Below, piece by piece: positions 44,846 through 55,352 of a stretch of DNA of 64,000 nt. Source of the stretch: Paenibacillus sp. YYML68. Lineage in GTDB: Bacteria > Bacillota > Bacilli > Paenibacillales > NBRC-103111. Where the stretch lies: NCBI RefSeq assembly GCF_027923405.1, contig NZ_BQYI01000001.1, forward strand, positions 625,001 to 689,000. Direction: 5' to 3'. The translations under genes were made by a program, and so were the position numbers. Below the pieces are notes generated by a model, which was not told the DNA's origin, did not search any database, and saw nothing but the letters and a program-made list of their open reading frames with translations. Within the stretch, counting starts at the first letter, position 1. Every line of letters begins with the position of its first letter.

Positions 44846-46291
44846 GTGATGGAGAAAGGTCGGGAATCTACATTGAAGGATGCGCATGCGCTGCAAACGA
44901 AAATCGGACGTTTCATCGAGGATGAAGCGCTGCTGAAGCAGGGAGAGGGAGTAGTCGTGGCGGTGTCAGGAGGACCTGACTCGATGGCGCTGCTCCATCT
45001 CTTATTCGCGTTGTCGAACTCGTACGGCTGGAGCATTGTTGCGGCTCATGCCGACCATGGGTTCCGAGGCGAGGAGTCGGCAGAGGAAGCGTCCTTCGTC
45101 ATGAGCACGGCTGCGGCCTGGGGCATTCCTTGCTTCGTGACACGGCTCGATATGCCGGCCTACTTGCAGCAGCATGGCGGCAACCCGCAGGCGGTGTCCC
45201 GGGAGCGTCGCTATGCGTTCCTGCGAGATATGGCCATACAAGTAGGCGCGACGAGCATAGTGCTGGCCCATCATGCCGACGATCAGGCGGAGACGGTGCT
45301 CATGCGGTTACTGCGCGGTACGAGTCTGTCCGGACTTGGAGGTATTCCGGTGCGCCGCATGTATGAGCCGGGCATCGAGCTGGTGAGGCCGCTCATTCGG
45401 GTCTATAAGCAGGAGCTGCTTGACTATTGCGAGGCTGTGGGCATCCCATACCGCACAGACAGCAGCAACCTCGATACGAAGTATACCCGCAATCGGATTC
45501 GGCTTGAAGTTATGCCTTTCCTATCCCGTTACGAGGAACGGCTGCCGGAGACGCTGAATCGATTGGCGCTAGTCGCCGCTGATGAGAACGACTGGCTAGA
45601 GGCGCAGACCCGAGAGGTCTGTAAGTCGAATATTACGTTTGGCGACGGGGAGGCTGCTTGGTCGGCGCAATGGTTCGGCGGGGTCCACGTTGCTTTACAA
45701 AGGCGATTGATTAAACTAATATTAAGTTATCTCAAGTATGATCCGGAACGCGTCGTCTTCGAACGGATCGAGCATATCCGCAGCTTCGCGCTTCAAGGCA
45801 CCGCAGGCAACGCACTGCTCCTCATTGAGCCTTCACTCACGCTACGCAGGGAATATGATCGGGTCATTTTACATACTATGGTGTTACCAACAGGCTCATA
45901 CTGCTACGAGGTGCATGAAGGGCAAGCTGAACTGAGCATTGCGAAGACGAGGACGCGACTGTCCTTTCTGTGGCTGGATCGCGCTGAAGCGGTAGTGGGG
46001 CAGCCTGCAGACGACGAAGCGGTGTTCGATCTTGCGAACATTTCTCTTCCTATATACATCCGTAGCCGCAGAGATGGGGATCGAATGTCTCCGTTTGGGT
46101 TAAACGGGTCCAAAAAGGTGAAAGATATGTTCATTGACGCGAAGGTGGCAGCACGTAATCGGGAACGTACACCGATTATTACGGATGGTGAGGGTCGGCT
46201 GCTGTGGCTGCCCGGTGTCCGCAGATCATCGCTGGCACCGGTAACGGAAGAGACGAAGCGGCTTCTGGTGATGAGGCTTTATTTCGATTAA
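44846..46291 (+). CDS. tilS: tRNA-Ile lysidine synthetase
   Basis: A 481-residue enzyme that converts C34 of tRNA-Ile2 to lysidine so it reads AUA. The PP-loop SGGPDSMALL (about residues 41-50) activates ATP, and HADHGFRGEES and DDQAETVLMRLLRG are family motifs. A C-terminal tRNA-binding domain (about 390-478) ends the protein. The start is unclear: GTG 44846, ATG 44849 or TTG 44873; none has a strong binding site. It is essential, and lies between yabT and hprT as in Bacillus. Confidence 0.95.
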   Translation: MMEKGRESTLKDAHALQTKIGRFIEDEALLKQGEGVVVAVSGGPDSMALLHLLFALSNSYGWSIVAAHADHGFRGEESAEEASFVMSTAAAWGIPCFVTRLDMPAYLQQHGGNPQAVSRERRYAFLRDMAIQVGATSIVLAHHADDQAETVLMRLLRGTSLSGLGGIPVRRMYEPGIELVRPLIRVYKQELLDYCEAVGIPYRTDSSNLDTKYTRNRIRLEVMPFLSRYEERLPETLNRLALVAADENDWLEAQTREVCKSNITFGDGEAAWSAQWFGGVHVALQRRLIKLILSYLKYDPERVVFERIEHIRSFALQGTAGNALLLIEPSLTLRREYDRVILHTMVLPTGSYCYEVHEGQAELSIAKTRTRLSFLWLDRAEAVVGQPADDEAVFDLANISLPIYIRSRRDGDRMSPFGLNGSKKVKDMFIDAKVAARNRERTPIITDGEGRLLWLPGVRRSSLAPVTEETKRLLVMRLYFD

Positions 46292-46312
46292 CTTACTGTA
46301 GGAGGATCTCTT

Positions 46313-46852
46313 TTGCAAAACGATGTACTGGAAGTTCTATACTCAGAAGAGCAAATTCAAGACAAGGTCAAGGAAATGGGCGAGCTGATCAGCCGCGACT
46401 TTGAAGGGCGCAATCCGCTCGTCATTTGCGTATTGAAGGGCGCGTTTATTTTTATGTCCGATCTCGTGAAGCGCATTACGATTCCGCTCGAGCTTGACTT
46501 CATGGCGGTATCGAGCTATGGACATTCGACCAAGTCGTCGGGCGTCGTCAAGATTATCAAGGATTTGGACATCTCCGTAGAAGGGCGGCACGTCTTGATC
46601 GTTGAGGACATTATTGACAGCGGTCTGACGCTCAGCTACCTCATCGATGTACTGGAGCGGCGCAATGCGTTATCCATTACAGTCGCAGCCTTGTTCGATA
46701 AGCCCGCTCGCCGGACGGTGGAGCTCGATGCCGATTACAAGGGCTTCGTCATTCCTGATGCCTTCGTCGTTGGTTATGGACTTGATTACGCGGAGAAGTA
46801 TCGGAATTTGCCTTATGTCGGCATATTGAAGCCTGAGGTTTACTCCCACTAG
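46313..46852 (+). CDS. hprT: hypoxanthine(-guanine) phosphoribosyltransferase
   Basis: A 179-residue purine-salvage enzyme forming IMP and GMP from bases and PRPP. The PRPP loop is VLIVEDIIDSGLTL (about residues 97-110) and the loop II region VSSYGHSTKSSG (about 65-76). The TTG start lies 7 bases after AGGAGG. In Bacillus HprT forms a complex with FtsH, whose gene follows, and (p)ppGpp inhibits it. Here ftsH follows after 71 bases with its own promoter. Confidence 0.96.
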   Translation: MQNDVLEVLYSEEQIQDKVKEMGELISRDFEGRNPLVICVLKGAFIFMSDLVKRITIPLELDFMAVSSYGHSTKSSGVVKIIKDLDISVEGRHVLIVEDIIDSGLTLSYLIDVLERRNALSITVAALFDKPARRTVELDADYKGFVIPDAFVVGYGLDYAEKYRNLPYVGILKPEVYSH

Positions 46853-46858
46853 CATTTC

Positions 46859-46888
46859 TTGAGAAGCCAAGACGTGCTATGGTACAAT
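46859..46888 (+). promoter_or_regulatory. ftsH promoter (sigma-A)
   Basis: TTGAGA (46859-46864), 18 bases, TACAAT (46883-46888), just after the hprT stop. Confidence 0.7.
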
Positions 46889-46923
46889 ATACAAAGTTGC
46901 CGTTTGTAGAGAGGAGGTAGGGG

Positions 46924-48897
46924 ATGAACCGCATCATTCGCAATACAGGCTTTTATCTGCTTATCTTTCTGGTCACTGTCGGAATCGTTTCCTTCATTAG
47001 TAACCGTGGAGAGCAGAAGACCGTTATCAGCTACGATCAGCTCCGCCAGCATCTAATCAGCAAGAACGTGGAATCGATCGTAGTGAAGTATGATGCTCAG
47101 ACGTATTTGGTCAAAGGGGAGCTTAAGTCTGCGGAATCGCCAGAGAAGAAGAAGTTCGAGGCTCGAGCGCCGTATGAGGAAAGCAGCGGAAACATATTCC
47201 GTCTGATCGAACAAAGCGACATTCCCTCGGGAAACGTTTACATTGACAAGATGGAAGGGGACAATGTTTGGATCAGCTTCCTTACCTCCATTATCCCGTT
47301 CGTCATTATCTTTATCCTGTTCTTCTTCCTGCTCAATCAAGCCCAAGGCGGCGGCGGGAAGGTCATGAACTTTGGAAAAAGCCGGGCAAGGCTGTATAAC
47401 GAGGAGAAGAAGCGCGTTACCTTCGAGGACGTTGCCGGGGCAGACGAGGAGAAGCAGGAGCTGGTCGAGGTTGTCGAGTTTTTGAAGGACCCGCGCAAGT
47501 TCGCCGCAGTCGGAGCTCGTATTCCGAAGGGCGTCCTGCTGAATGGACCTCCGGGAACGGGTAAGACGCTGCTTGCTCGTGCTGTAGCAGGCGAGGCGGG
47601 CGTACCTTTCTTCAGCATCAGTGGCTCCGACTTTGTGGAAATGTTCGTCGGGGTTGGTGCATCCCGTGTACGTGACTTGTTCGAGAATGCGAAGAAGAAT
47701 GCTCCTTGTATCATATTCATAGATGAAATTGATGCCGTTGGTCGTCAGCGCGGCGCCGGTCTTGGCGGCGGTCACGATGAGAGAGAGCAGACGCTCAACC
47801 AGTTGCTCGTCGAGATGGACGGCTTCGGGGCCAACGAGGGCATCATCATCGTAGCAGCGACGAACCGTCCGGATATTCTCGATCCGGCCTTGCTTCGTCC
47901 GGGACGCTTCGACCGTCAGATTACAGTCGATCGCCCAGATGTGAAGGGCCGCGAGGCTGTCCTGAAGGTGCATGCGCGCAATAAGCCGCTTGCCAAGGAT
48001 GTGAAGCTGGATCAGCTGTCCCGCTACACGACCGGGTTCACCGGTGCGGACCTCGAGAACCTGCTGAATGAGGCGGCACTCATCGCAGCTAGGCGTAACC
48101 GCAAGGACATCTCTATGGCTGAGATCGATGAAGCGTTCGACCGCGTCATCGTCGGTACGCAGAAGAAGAGCCGTGTCATTAGTGAGCGTGAGAAGCGGAT
48201 GGTCGCTTTCCACGAAGCAGGACATACCGTAGTCGGACTTCACGTCGAGGACGCGGAGATGGTACACAAGGTAACGATCATCCCTCGCGGACGGGCAGGC
48301 GGCTATGTGATGATGCTGCCCAAGGAAGGCGAAGACCGGATGATGCAGACGAAGAACGAGCTGCTCGATAAGGTGACAGGACTTCTCGCAGGACGTGTTG
48401 CCGAGGAGCTGTTCATCGGTCAGATCGGTACAGGGGCGTATAGCGACTTCCAACGCGCAACTGGTATTATTCGCCGGATGATTACTGAATTCGGGATGAG
48501 CGATAAGCTCGGTCCGATGCAATTCGGCACGTCCCAGGGTCAAGTATTCCTCGGCCGGGATATCGGTCATGAGCAGAACTACAGCGATGCTATCGCGTAC
48601 GAGATCGATCAGGAGATGCAGTCGATGATTCGCGGCTGCTACGATCGTGCGAAGGAGATCTTGACCACGCACAGCGACCAGGTCAAGCTGATCGCCGAGA
48701 CGCTGATGGAGAAGGAAACGCTGGAGAAGGATCAGATTCAAGAGCTGATCAAGAACGGCAAGCTCGGAGAGAAGCAAGAAGCGGAGGATGCAGCGCCGCA
48801 GCAGCTGAGCTCTGAGGATTTGAAGATCAGCATTCAGCCAAGGGATGATGAGTCAGCAGGTAGTAAGCCAGGCTCCTCGGATGACGAGGCGAAGTAA
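46924..48897 (+). CDS. ftsH: ATP-dependent zinc metalloprotease FtsH
   Basis: A 657-residue membrane-bound AAA+ protease. Membrane segments lie at about residues 7-25 and 120-140, the Walker A GPPGTGKT is at about 206-213, the Walker B IFIDEID follows, then the SRH region [19 protein letters not shown]. The zinc site HEAGH is at about 429-433. The charged tail is acidic. It degrades membrane and regulatory proteins, and in Bacillus is needed for Spo0A activation. GAGGAGG precedes the ATG. Confidence 0.98.
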   Translation: MNRIIRNTGFYLLIFLVTVGIVSFISNRGEQKTVISYDQLRQHLISKNVESIVVKYDAQTYLVKGELKSAESPEKKKFEARAPYEESSGNIFRLIEQSDIPSGNVYIDKMEGDNVWISFLTSIIPFVIIFILFFFLLNQAQGGGGKVMNFGKSRARLYNEEKKRVTFEDVAGADEEKQELVEVVEFLKDPRKFAAVGARIPKGVLLNGPPGTGKTLLARAVAGEAGVPFFSISGSDFVEMFVGVGASRVRDLFENAKKNAPCIIFIDEIDAVGRQRGAGLGGGHDEREQTLNQLLVEMDGFGANEGIIIVAATNRPDILDPALLRPGRFDRQITVDRPDVKGREAVLKVHARNKPLAKDVKLDQLSRYTTGFTGADLENLLNEAALIAARRNRKDISMAEIDEAFDRVIVGTQKKSRVISEREKRMVAFHEAGHTVVGLHVEDAEMVHKVTIIPRGRAGGYVMMLPKEGEDRMMQTKNELLDKVTGLLAGRVAEELFIGQIGTGAYSDFQRATGIIRRMITEFGMSDKLGPMQFGTSQGQVFLGRDIGHEQNYSDAIAYEIDQEMQSMIRGCYDRAKEILTTHSDQVKLIAETLMEKETLEKDQIQELIKNGKLGEKQEAEDAAPQQLSSEDLKISIQPRDDESAGSKPGSSDDEAK

Positions 48898-48903
48898 TAG
48901 AAG

Positions 48904-48942
48904 AAAGTCGGTGCCTATAGGTGCCGGCTTTTCCTTTTTTAT
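48904..48942 (+). terminator. terminator after ftsH
   Basis: AAGTCGGtgCC-tata-GGtgCCGGCTT followed by TTCCTTTTTT. Confidence 0.85.
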
Positions 48943-49050
48943 TGTAGGCTAAGAACGGTCCGAATACGGAAAACTATGCACATGAACACGCTATGCACGT
49001 TACGGCTCGAATAAAGGCGTTTTTCTATAGTGGAGCACCGATTTTAGTCA

Positions 49051-49079
49051 TTGACATCACGTATGTGCACGTGTAAATT
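49051..49079 (+). promoter_or_regulatory. nadA promoter with a dyad in its spacer
   Basis: TTGACA (49051-49056), 17 bases, TAAATT (49074-49079). The spacer contains CACGT-atgtgc-ACGTG (49058-49073), an inverted repeat that fills it almost exactly, as expected for a repressor site. The NAD synthesis repressor NiaR (YrxA) is a candidate, but I cannot confirm its motif. Confidence 0.6.
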
Positions 49080-49145
49080 AGGTTTAAATCTTTATTATGC
49101 TTGTGAACATTTTCACCAGCTTGGTGATGAATAGGAAGGTGTGCC

Positions 49146-50084
49146 ATGGAAGCACTAGCGCTAGAGAGGAAGGCTGAGCAGCAGCGAGAGCTGAAGGAAC
49201 GGATTGCCCAGCTGAAGAAGGAACGGAACGCCATTATACTTGCTCATTATTATCAGCGTGATGAAATACAAGAGGTCGCGGACTTCCGCGGAGATTCCTT
49301 CTTGCTCGCTCAAAAGGCAGCTTCGACGGATGCAGAGGTGATCGTCTTCTGCGGTGTTCACTTCATGGGGGAGAGCGCGAAGATCTTAGCGCCGAACAAG
49401 ACGGTGCTTATTCCCGATGAGCGTGCTGGTTGCCCGATGGCGGACATGGTCAATGTGGACGGCTTGCGCGCACTGAAGAAGCAGCATCCGAATGCGAAGG
49501 TCGTCGCCTACATTAACACGTCGGCTGATGTGAAGTCGGAGACGGATATTTGCTGTACGTCAGCGAATGCGATTAAGGTTATTGAGTCGGTTGACTCAGA
49601 TGAAATTATTTGGGTGCCGGATAAGAACTTGGGCGACTACGTGTCTAAGTTTACGAACAAGAAGATGATTATATGGGAAGGCTATTGCAATACGCATGAC
49701 ATGCTGACGGTCAAGGACGTTGAGGAGATGAAGGCTCAGCATCCGAATGCACAGTTCGTCGTCCATCCGGAATGCCGCCCAGAGGTCGTGAAGCTAGGTG
49801 ATTTCGTAGGCAGTACGACTGCGATCATTAAGTATTGCAAGGAGTCGGATTGTCAAGAGTTCATCGTTGGAACGGAGGACGGAACTGGCTATCAGCTGCG
49901 ACTAGACAGCCCTAATAAGACATTCCACTTCGCTACTAAATATCTCGTCTGTCCGAATATGAAGGTGAACAATCTGAAGAAGGTTGTGAAATGTCTGGAG
50001 ACGAACAGTCCGCAGATATATGTACCGCAGGACGTTGCCGATAAGGCCAGAGCTTCTCTAGAGCGCATGCTGCTTGTTAAGTAG
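49146..50084 (+). CDS. nadA: quinolinate synthase
   Basis: A 312-residue [4Fe-4S] enzyme that condenses iminoaspartate (from NadB) with dihydroxyacetone phosphate to quinolinate. The motif LAHYYQRDEIQEVAD (about residues 34-48) starts the fold. Cluster cysteines are in CCTSANA, HPECRPE and LVCPNM. It is the short NadA form. The gene starts the nadA-nadB-nadC set, whose genes are spaced 35 bases or overlap, with a promoter carrying a dyad upstream. B. subtilis has its nad genes elsewhere. Confidence 0.96.
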   Translation: MEALALERKAEQQRELKERIAQLKKERNAIILAHYYQRDEIQEVADFRGDSFLLAQKAASTDAEVIVFCGVHFMGESAKILAPNKTVLIPDERAGCPMADMVNVDGLRALKKQHPNAKVVAYINTSADVKSETDICCTSANAIKVIESVDSDEIIWVPDKNLGDYVSKFTNKKMIIWEGYCNTHDMLTVKDVEEMKAQHPNAQFVVHPECRPEVVKLGDFVGSTTAIIKYCKESDCQEFIVGTEDGTGYQLRLDSPNKTFHFATKYLVCPNMKVNNLKKVVKCLETNSPQIYVPQDVADKARASLERMLLVK

Positions 50085-50119
50085 CATGCGCTACTTCTCT
50101 GTTAAGAAGGTGCAAGCTA

Positions 50120-51733
50120 TTGATTCCTCGTTATCTCGTTAATTTTGATACCGAGTCCATTCCGTGTGTATACACGGATGTCATTGTGATCGGCGTAGGC
50201 ATCGCCGGTCTTTTTACCGCACTTAAGAGCGCGGAAAAGCACAAGGTGCTGATGGTGACGAAGAAGTCTTTGCTCGATAGTAATACCCGTTATGCGCAAG
50301 GTGGCATTGCTGCCGTCATCTCGGATGAGGATTCCCCGGCGTACCATCGTCAAGATACACTTATTGCAGGAGCAGGGCTCTGTTCGTCGTCAGCGGTCGA
50401 TGTCCTCGTCCATGAAGGGCCTGCTGGTGTCGAGGATCTGATTCGTATGGGCACCGAGTTCGATATGGAGGACGGACAGTACGCATTGACGAAGGAGGGC
50501 GCTCACAGTCAGCGCCGTATTCTGCATGCGCAAGGGGATGCGACGGGAGCGGAGATCGTACGGGCGTTGTCCGAGAAGACGAAGCAGGACCCGAACATTG
50601 ACATTTGGGATGATCACTTTGTTATCGATCTGATCACTGAGAACGGAGAATGCTTCGGTGCGTTGATTCAGAAGCCGGACGGTCAGAAGGTGCTTGTCTG
50701 TGCTAATGCAACGGTACTCTGCTCTGGCGGGGCTGGACAGCTGTATCGATATACGACCAATCCTGACATAGCGACAGGAGACGGTATCGCGATCGCTTAC
50801 CGTGCCGGCGCGAACATTCGTGATGTGGAGTTCATTCAATTCCATCCGACGGCTCTCTGTTATTCCGGAGCGCCACGATTCCTCATCTCCGAGGCGGTTC
50901 GAGGGGAAGGGGCTGTGCTGCGCAACATTCATGGAGATCGCTTCATGGAGCGCTATCATCCTCAGCTTGAGCTGGCGCCGCGGGATATTGTTGCTCGTGC
51001 CATCGTGAGTGAGATGGAGCAGACAAGCTCGATGTTCGTCTATATCGACTTTACCCATGAGTCGGAGGAGACGGTGAAGCATCGATTCCCGACGATCTAC
51101 GAGACATGCTTGAACTACGGACTGGACCTGTCCAGCGATTGGATTCCGGTCGCTCCGGCTGCGCATTATATGATGGGCGGTGTCGAGACAGACTTGTATG
51201 GAGAAACGGTGATCAAACGTTTGTTCGCCTGTGGTGAAGTGTCATCAACCGGTGTACATGGCGCGAATCGACTCGCTAGTAATTCACTATCGGAGGCGAT
51301 CGTCTTCGGCAGGCGAATCGTGGAGCGAATCGACCACCTGAGCTCGGTCGGAGCGATGCCAGCGCTGTCTGTTAACGATGAAGGCAAGGAGCCGATGACT
51401 CAGCCAGTCGTGGAGAAGAAGCTGAAGCTGCAGAAGCTGATGCTTCGGTACGTCGGTCTGAAGCGCAGCGGAACAGGGCTTGCGAAGGGCTATGAGGAGC
51501 TGAAGCGTCACGAATCATTTTTCAACAGTGTGCTATCTAAGCGTGAGGAGTACGAATTTGCCAATCTGCTTACGTGCGCATTGCTGACGACAGAGGCTGC
51601 ACTTATCCGGGAAGAAAGTCGCGGTGGTCACTATCGAGAAGATTTCCCAGAGCGGGATGATCTAGTATGGCGCAAGCATACCGTCTTCAATCGGATGAAC
51701 GGGATGACGGAGGGACGAATCGATGAATATTGA
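50120..51733 (+). CDS. nadB: L-aspartate oxidase
   Basis: The 537-residue flavoprotein oxidises L-aspartate to iminoaspartate in NAD synthesis. The FAD-binding motif is IVIGVGIAGLFTAL (about residues 22-35, GxGxAG), with NTRYAQGGIAAV, the succinate-dehydrogenase-like EFIQFHPTAL and GGVETDLYG motifs. TTG 50120 lies 8 bases after AGAAGGTG. The end overlaps nadC by 11 bases. It has the full family length. Confidence 0.96.
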   Translation: MIPRYLVNFDTESIPCVYTDVIVIGVGIAGLFTALKSAEKHKVLMVTKKSLLDSNTRYAQGGIAAVISDEDSPAYHRQDTLIAGAGLCSSSAVDVLVHEGPAGVEDLIRMGTEFDMEDGQYALTKEGAHSQRRILHAQGDATGAEIVRALSEKTKQDPNIDIWDDHFVIDLITENGECFGALIQKPDGQKVLVCANATVLCSGGAGQLYRYTTNPDIATGDGIAIAYRAGANIRDVEFIQFHPTALCYSGAPRFLISEAVRGEGAVLRNIHGDRFMERYHPQLELAPRDIVARAIVSEMEQTSSMFVYIDFTHESEETVKHRFPTIYETCLNYGLDLSSDWIPVAPAAHYMMGGVETDLYGETVIKRLFACGEVSSTGVHGANRLASNSLSEAIVFGRRIVERIDHLSSVGAMPALSVNDEGKEPMTQPVVEKKLKLQKLMLRYVGLKRSGTGLAKGYEELKRHESFFNSVLSKREEYEFANLLTCALLTTEAALIREESRGGHYREDFPERDDLVWRKHTVFNRMNGMTEGRIDEY

Positions 51734-52601
51734 GCTGAATGTGGCAGCACTTGAGGCAAGTATACGAGCTTGGCTGGAAGAAGATATCGGGATGGGCGAT
51801 GTGACGACGATGTCGACCATCGCTGCCGATTCGCTAGGAATTGGAATTATTCATGTGAAGGATACGGGTCTTGTTGCGGGTGTACCCGTAGCAGAGGCCG
51901 TATTCCGCGTCGTAGATTCGAGTCTGCGGTTCGTGCCGAAGGTGTCGGACGGACAAGCTGTTGAGTACGGAGCTGTGCTTGCTGAAGTGTACGGGAGTAC
52001 ACGGAGTATTCTGCTCGGCGAGCGGCTGGCACTCAACCTCATGCAACGTATGTCCGGCATTGCTACGCGAACGCGGCAATTCGTCGAGCGTCTCGACGGG
52101 CTGCCGACACGTCTAGTCGACACGAGGAAGACGACACCTGGCCATCGCATGCTGGAGAAATACGCAGTACGAATCGGCGGCGGTCATAATCACCGATTCG
52201 GCTTGTACGATGCTGTGATGATTAAGGATAATCATATCAAGGGTGCCGGAGGCATTACACAAGCGATTCAAGCCGCAAGAGGCAGCATCCCGCATACGAT
52301 GAAGATTGAGGTCGAGGTGGAGAGTCTGGAGCAGCTGGAGGAGGCGCTTGCCGCGAGGCCCGATATTATTATGCTAGACAATATGACACCGGATCAGATG
52401 CGCACAGCTGTCCATCGCATGAAAAGCACGGCTCCGCATATCATGGTAGAGGCATCGGGAAGCGTAAGCCTGGACAATATCCGAACAATCGCCGAGACTG
52501 GCGTCGACGTCATCTCTGTAGGACGGCTGACGTACTCTGTGCAGGCACTCGATATCAGCCTTGACCTGAACGAGCAGAAGGCGCCGGGTACATCGCTATG
52601 A
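51723..52601 (+). CDS. nadC: nicotinate-nucleotide pyrophosphorylase (carboxylating)
   Basis: A 292-residue type II phosphoribosyltransferase forming nicotinate mononucleotide from quinolinate and PRPP. Motifs: [12 protein letters not shown] (about residues 17-28), [26 protein letters not shown] and IMLDNM. It overlaps nadB by 11 bases and coaX by 4 (ATGA). The position beside coaX (type III pantothenate kinase) joins NAD and CoA synthesis in one likely transcript. Confidence 0.97.
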   Translation: MNIELNVAALEASIRAWLEEDIGMGDVTTMSTIAADSLGIGIIHVKDTGLVAGVPVAEAVFRVVDSSLRFVPKVSDGQAVEYGAVLAEVYGSTRSILLGERLALNLMQRMSGIATRTRQFVERLDGLPTRLVDTRKTTPGHRMLEKYAVRIGGGHNHRFGLYDAVMIKDNHIKGAGGITQAIQAARGSIPHTMKIEVEVESLEQLEEALAARPDIIMLDNMTPDQMRTAVHRMKSTAPHIMVEASGSVSLDNIRTIAETGVDVISVGRLTYSVQALDISLDLNEQKAPGTSL

Positions 52602-53362
52602 TCCTTGTCGCCGATGTGGGGAATACTAACATCGTGCTTGGCTTATATGACAAGCAGGAGCTGCTGCACCATTGGCGTCTAAGCACGAATCGCTCAACTA
52701 CTGCCGATGAATATGGAATCATGATGTTTAATTTGTTCCAGCACGCGGGCATCTCCTTGGAGCAGGTTGAAGGCGTTATTATCTCGTCTGTGGTGCCGCC
52801 TCTCATGTTTGTGCTGGAGCAGTTGTGTTTAAAATATTTGAAGAAGGCGCCGCTGATCGTCGGTCCCGGCTTGAAGACCGGGCTAAATATACGCTCGGAA
52901 AATCCTCGCGAGGTGGGTGCTGACCGTATTGTCAACGCAGTCGCCGCGATAGAGCTGTACGGTCCTCCTTGCATCGTAGTTGACTTCGGGACGGCTACGA
53001 CGTTCGATTACATCGACGAACGGGGTCAATATATAGGAGGTGCCGTTGCTCCAGGCATTGGCATCTCGACGGAGGCGCTGTATCAGCGAGCGGCGAAGCT
53101 TCCGCGAATCGAGCTGGTGAAGCCGCGCAGCGTCATCGGGCGTAATACGGTTAGCTCTATGCAGGCTGGTATTATTTATGGCTTCGCGGGGCAGGTGGAC
53201 GGCATAGTTGAACGAATCAAGCAGGAGAGCGGTCAGTCCTCAAGGGTCATTGCGACGGGTGGCTTGGCGGAGCTGATTGCAAGCGAGTCCCGCACGATTG
53301 AGCTGGTTAATCCGCTGCTGACACTTCAAGGGCTTCGCATCATTTATGAACGAAATATGTGA
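52598..53362 (+). CDS. coaX: type III pantothenate kinase
   Basis: The 254-residue CoaX performs the first step of CoA synthesis. ASKHA-fold motifs are present: [13 protein letters not shown] (about residues 5-17), [20 protein letters not shown] (about 128-136) and [10 protein letters not shown]. It lacks a Walker motif, as usual for type III. It begins inside the nadC stop (ATGA) and precedes hslO as in Bacillus. Confidence 0.97.
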   Translation: MILVADVGNTNIVLGLYDKQELLHHWRLSTNRSTTADEYGIMMFNLFQHAGISLEQVEGVIISSVVPPLMFVLEQLCLKYLKKAPLIVGPGLKTGLNIRSENPREVGADRIVNAVAAIELYGPPCIVVDFGTATTFDYIDERGQYIGGAVAPGIGISTEALYQRAAKLPRIELVKPRSVIGRNTVSSMQAGIIYGFAGQVDGIVERIKQESGQSSRVIATGGLAELIASESRTIELVNPLLTLQGLRIIYERNM

Positions 53363-53417
53363 ACTTTTTGAACGGTAAGTACGTCCATACATATTGAAGT
53401 GAACAAAGGAGCAAACA

Positions 53418-54293
53418 ATGCGCGATTATTTAATTCGAGCAACAGCTTGCGGTGGGCAGGTACGTGCCTTCGCGGTTCGAACGAAGGCGCTCGTGGAGGA
53501 GCTGCGCACCCGTCATTCGACGAGCCCGACGGCAACGGCCGCACTAGGTCGAACAGTTACGGCGGCCGCGATGATGGGAGCTATGCTGAAGGGCGAGGAG
53601 AAGCTGACAGTCCAGATTAAGGGTGGGGGCCCGATTGGTCAAGTGGTCGCAGACGCGAATGCAGCCGGTGAAGTACGCGGCTACGTGGATAACCCGGAGG
53701 TCGAGCTGCCCTTGAACACGGCTGGCAAGCTGGATGTGGCCGGCGTTGTCGGTACCGATGGCTTCCTCTATGTAACGAAGGATCTTGGGCTCAAGGAGCC
53801 GTATCGTGGCAGTGTGCCGATCATCAGCGGCGAGCTGGGTGAAGATTTTACGTACTATTTTGCCCAGTCCGAGCAGACGCCTTCTGCTGTAGCACTTGGC
53901 GTGCTGGTCGATGTCGATTACACGGTGAAGACTGCGGGAGGCTTCATTATACAGCTGCTGCCAGGTCTGAAGGATGAGGAGATTGCGGCTTTGGAGAGAC
54001 AGCTGGGCGCGCTTCCTCCAATTACCCGATTGCTGGACGAAGGCGCAAGCTTGGAGCACATTTTGCAGACGCTGCTGCCGGATGTGCAAATATTAGAGAC
54101 GCGGGACGATATCCGCTTTCAGTGCAAGTGCTCTCGTGAACGCGTCGAGCAGACGATGATCAGCCTCGGTCGCGAGGAGCTTGAGCAGGTGCTGGCAGAG
54201 CAAGGTCATGCTGAGGTGGTGTGTCACTTCTGCAATGAGAAATACTTGTTTAACGGAGATGACTTGAGTGTCTTGATCAAGGCGCTTAGCTAG
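53418..54293 (+). CDS. hslO: Hsp33 redox-regulated chaperonin
   Basis: The 291-residue chaperone Hsp33 protects proteins during oxidative stress. The zinc switch C236-x-C238 and C269-x-x-C272 (CKC and CHFC) is intact, so oxidation should release zinc and activate holdase function. The N-terminal domain includes GGGPIGQVVADAN. Start ATG 53418 follows AAAGGAG. It lies between coaX and yacD as in B. subtilis. Confidence 0.97.
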   Translation: MRDYLIRATACGGQVRAFAVRTKALVEELRTRHSTSPTATAALGRTVTAAAMMGAMLKGEEKLTVQIKGGGPIGQVVADANAAGEVRGYVDNPEVELPLNTAGKLDVAGVVGTDGFLYVTKDLGLKEPYRGSVPIISGELGEDFTYYFAQSEQTPSAVALGVLVDVDYTVKTAGGFIIQLLPGLKDEEIAALERQLGALPPITRLLDEGASLEHILQTLLPDVQILETRDDIRFQCKCSRERVEQTMISLGREELEQVLAEQGHAEVVCHFCNEKYLFNGDDLSVLIKALS

Positions 54294-54354
54294 CGGCTCC
54301 GAACGGAGTACGGATTGCCGATGACAGAGTGTGGATAGATGAGGGGATTCGAAC

Positions 54355-55338
54355 ATGCGTAATGTGAAGCTCTTATGGGGAGTGATTATCGTGCTGCTCG
54401 TGGTAGTCGGCACCCTTCTCTCCGTATTGACGGCCCGAACCTCACACCTGAACGCTGACGAACCAGAGATGAACCCGCCGAATCAGGCCGATGATAAACG
54501 AATGGTTGCCCATGTGGGAGAACGTACCATCACGATGCGAGAATTGCAAGCACAGCTGCTTGCGAAGCACGGCAAGGAAACGCTCATTCAAATGATTGAC
54601 CATGAAGTGATTCGTAACGAAGCGGAAGCATCCGGCATTCAGATCAGTGAGCAGGAGATGAAGCGCGAGCTTGAACGGATGCGGCAAGGCTATGATAGTG
54701 AACAGCAATACTATGAAGCGATGAAGGAGCAGCTTGGGCTAACACGGGAGCAGCTCGAAGCGGATGTCAGACACCGTCTGCTGGTCGAGAAGCTGTCGAT
54801 CCGAGGTATCCAAGTTACGGACAGGGAAGTCAGTGCATATATCGCCGAGAACCAGGATGAGTTCAAGGATATCGTCAGCCTGCGCTTCAGCATGATCGTG
54901 ACGGCATCGAGAGATCACGCTCAGCGGGCCATTAGCGACTTGAACAAGGGCATACCGTTCGACAAGGTCGCGTGGGAGCGCTCGCTGGACGATGTGACTC
55001 GGGAGTCTGGCGGTGATATGGGCTGGCTGGAGGAGGAGGACCCGTTCGTTCCGCCGGCTATTATGAAGGCTGCCAAGCAGCTGCAGCCAGGACAGATCAG
55101 CAAGCCGCTTGAGGTAGAGGGTCAGTATGTCGTACTGATGCTGACCGAACGCAAGGTGCAGTCCAAGGGCTCGCCCGAGATCATCCGCGAGCAGGTGCGC
55201 AAGGAGCTCGCGCTTCGGATCGCGCCATCGACGAAGGAGACGCTGGCGAAGCTGCGAGACAAGTGGAAGGTTCGTATTGTGGAGAAGTTTCAGGATACGA
55301 ATGGTAACTTTTATGTTGACAACCTTGGCAAGGGTTGA
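54355..55338 (+). CDS. yacD: YacD, PrsA/SurA-like membrane-anchored foldase
   Basis: A 327-residue exported protein with one N-terminal membrane anchor (about residues 6-25), a helical SurA_N-like segment (about 48-145) and a parvulin-like domain (about 165-270, FSMIVTASRDHAQR and DMGWLEEEDPFVPPAI). The isomerase motifs are less conserved than in the lipoprotein at 31.5 kb, so the domain may be a chaperone without catalytic function. It lacks a lipobox cysteine. Order hslO-yacD-cysK is the Bacillus order. Confidence 0.85.
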   Translation: MRNVKLLWGVIIVLLVVVGTLLSVLTARTSHLNADEPEMNPPNQADDKRMVAHVGERTITMRELQAQLLAKHGKETLIQMIDHEVIRNEAEASGIQISEQEMKRELERMRQGYDSEQQYYEAMKEQLGLTREQLEADVRHRLLVEKLSIRGIQVTDREVSAYIAENQDEFKDIVSLRFSMIVTASRDHAQRAISDLNKGIPFDKVAWERSLDDVTRESGGDMGWLEEEDPFVPPAIMKAAKQLQPGQISKPLEVEGQYVVLMLTERKVQSKGSPEIIREQVRKELALRIAPSTKETLAKLRDKWKVRIVEKFQDTNGNFYVDNLGKG

Positions 55339-55344
55339 TAAGAT
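55316..55344 (+). promoter_or_regulatory. cysK promoter
   Basis: TTGACA (55316-55321), 17 bases, TAAGAT (55339-55344), overlapping the last codons of yacD. A good -35 and a moderate -10. Confidence 0.55.
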
Positions 55345-55352
55345 TGATCTAT

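Noticed and set aside
47053-48777. Minus-strand open frame of 574 codons
   Set aside because: Antisense shadow of ftsH. No ribosome binding site and no family resemblance.
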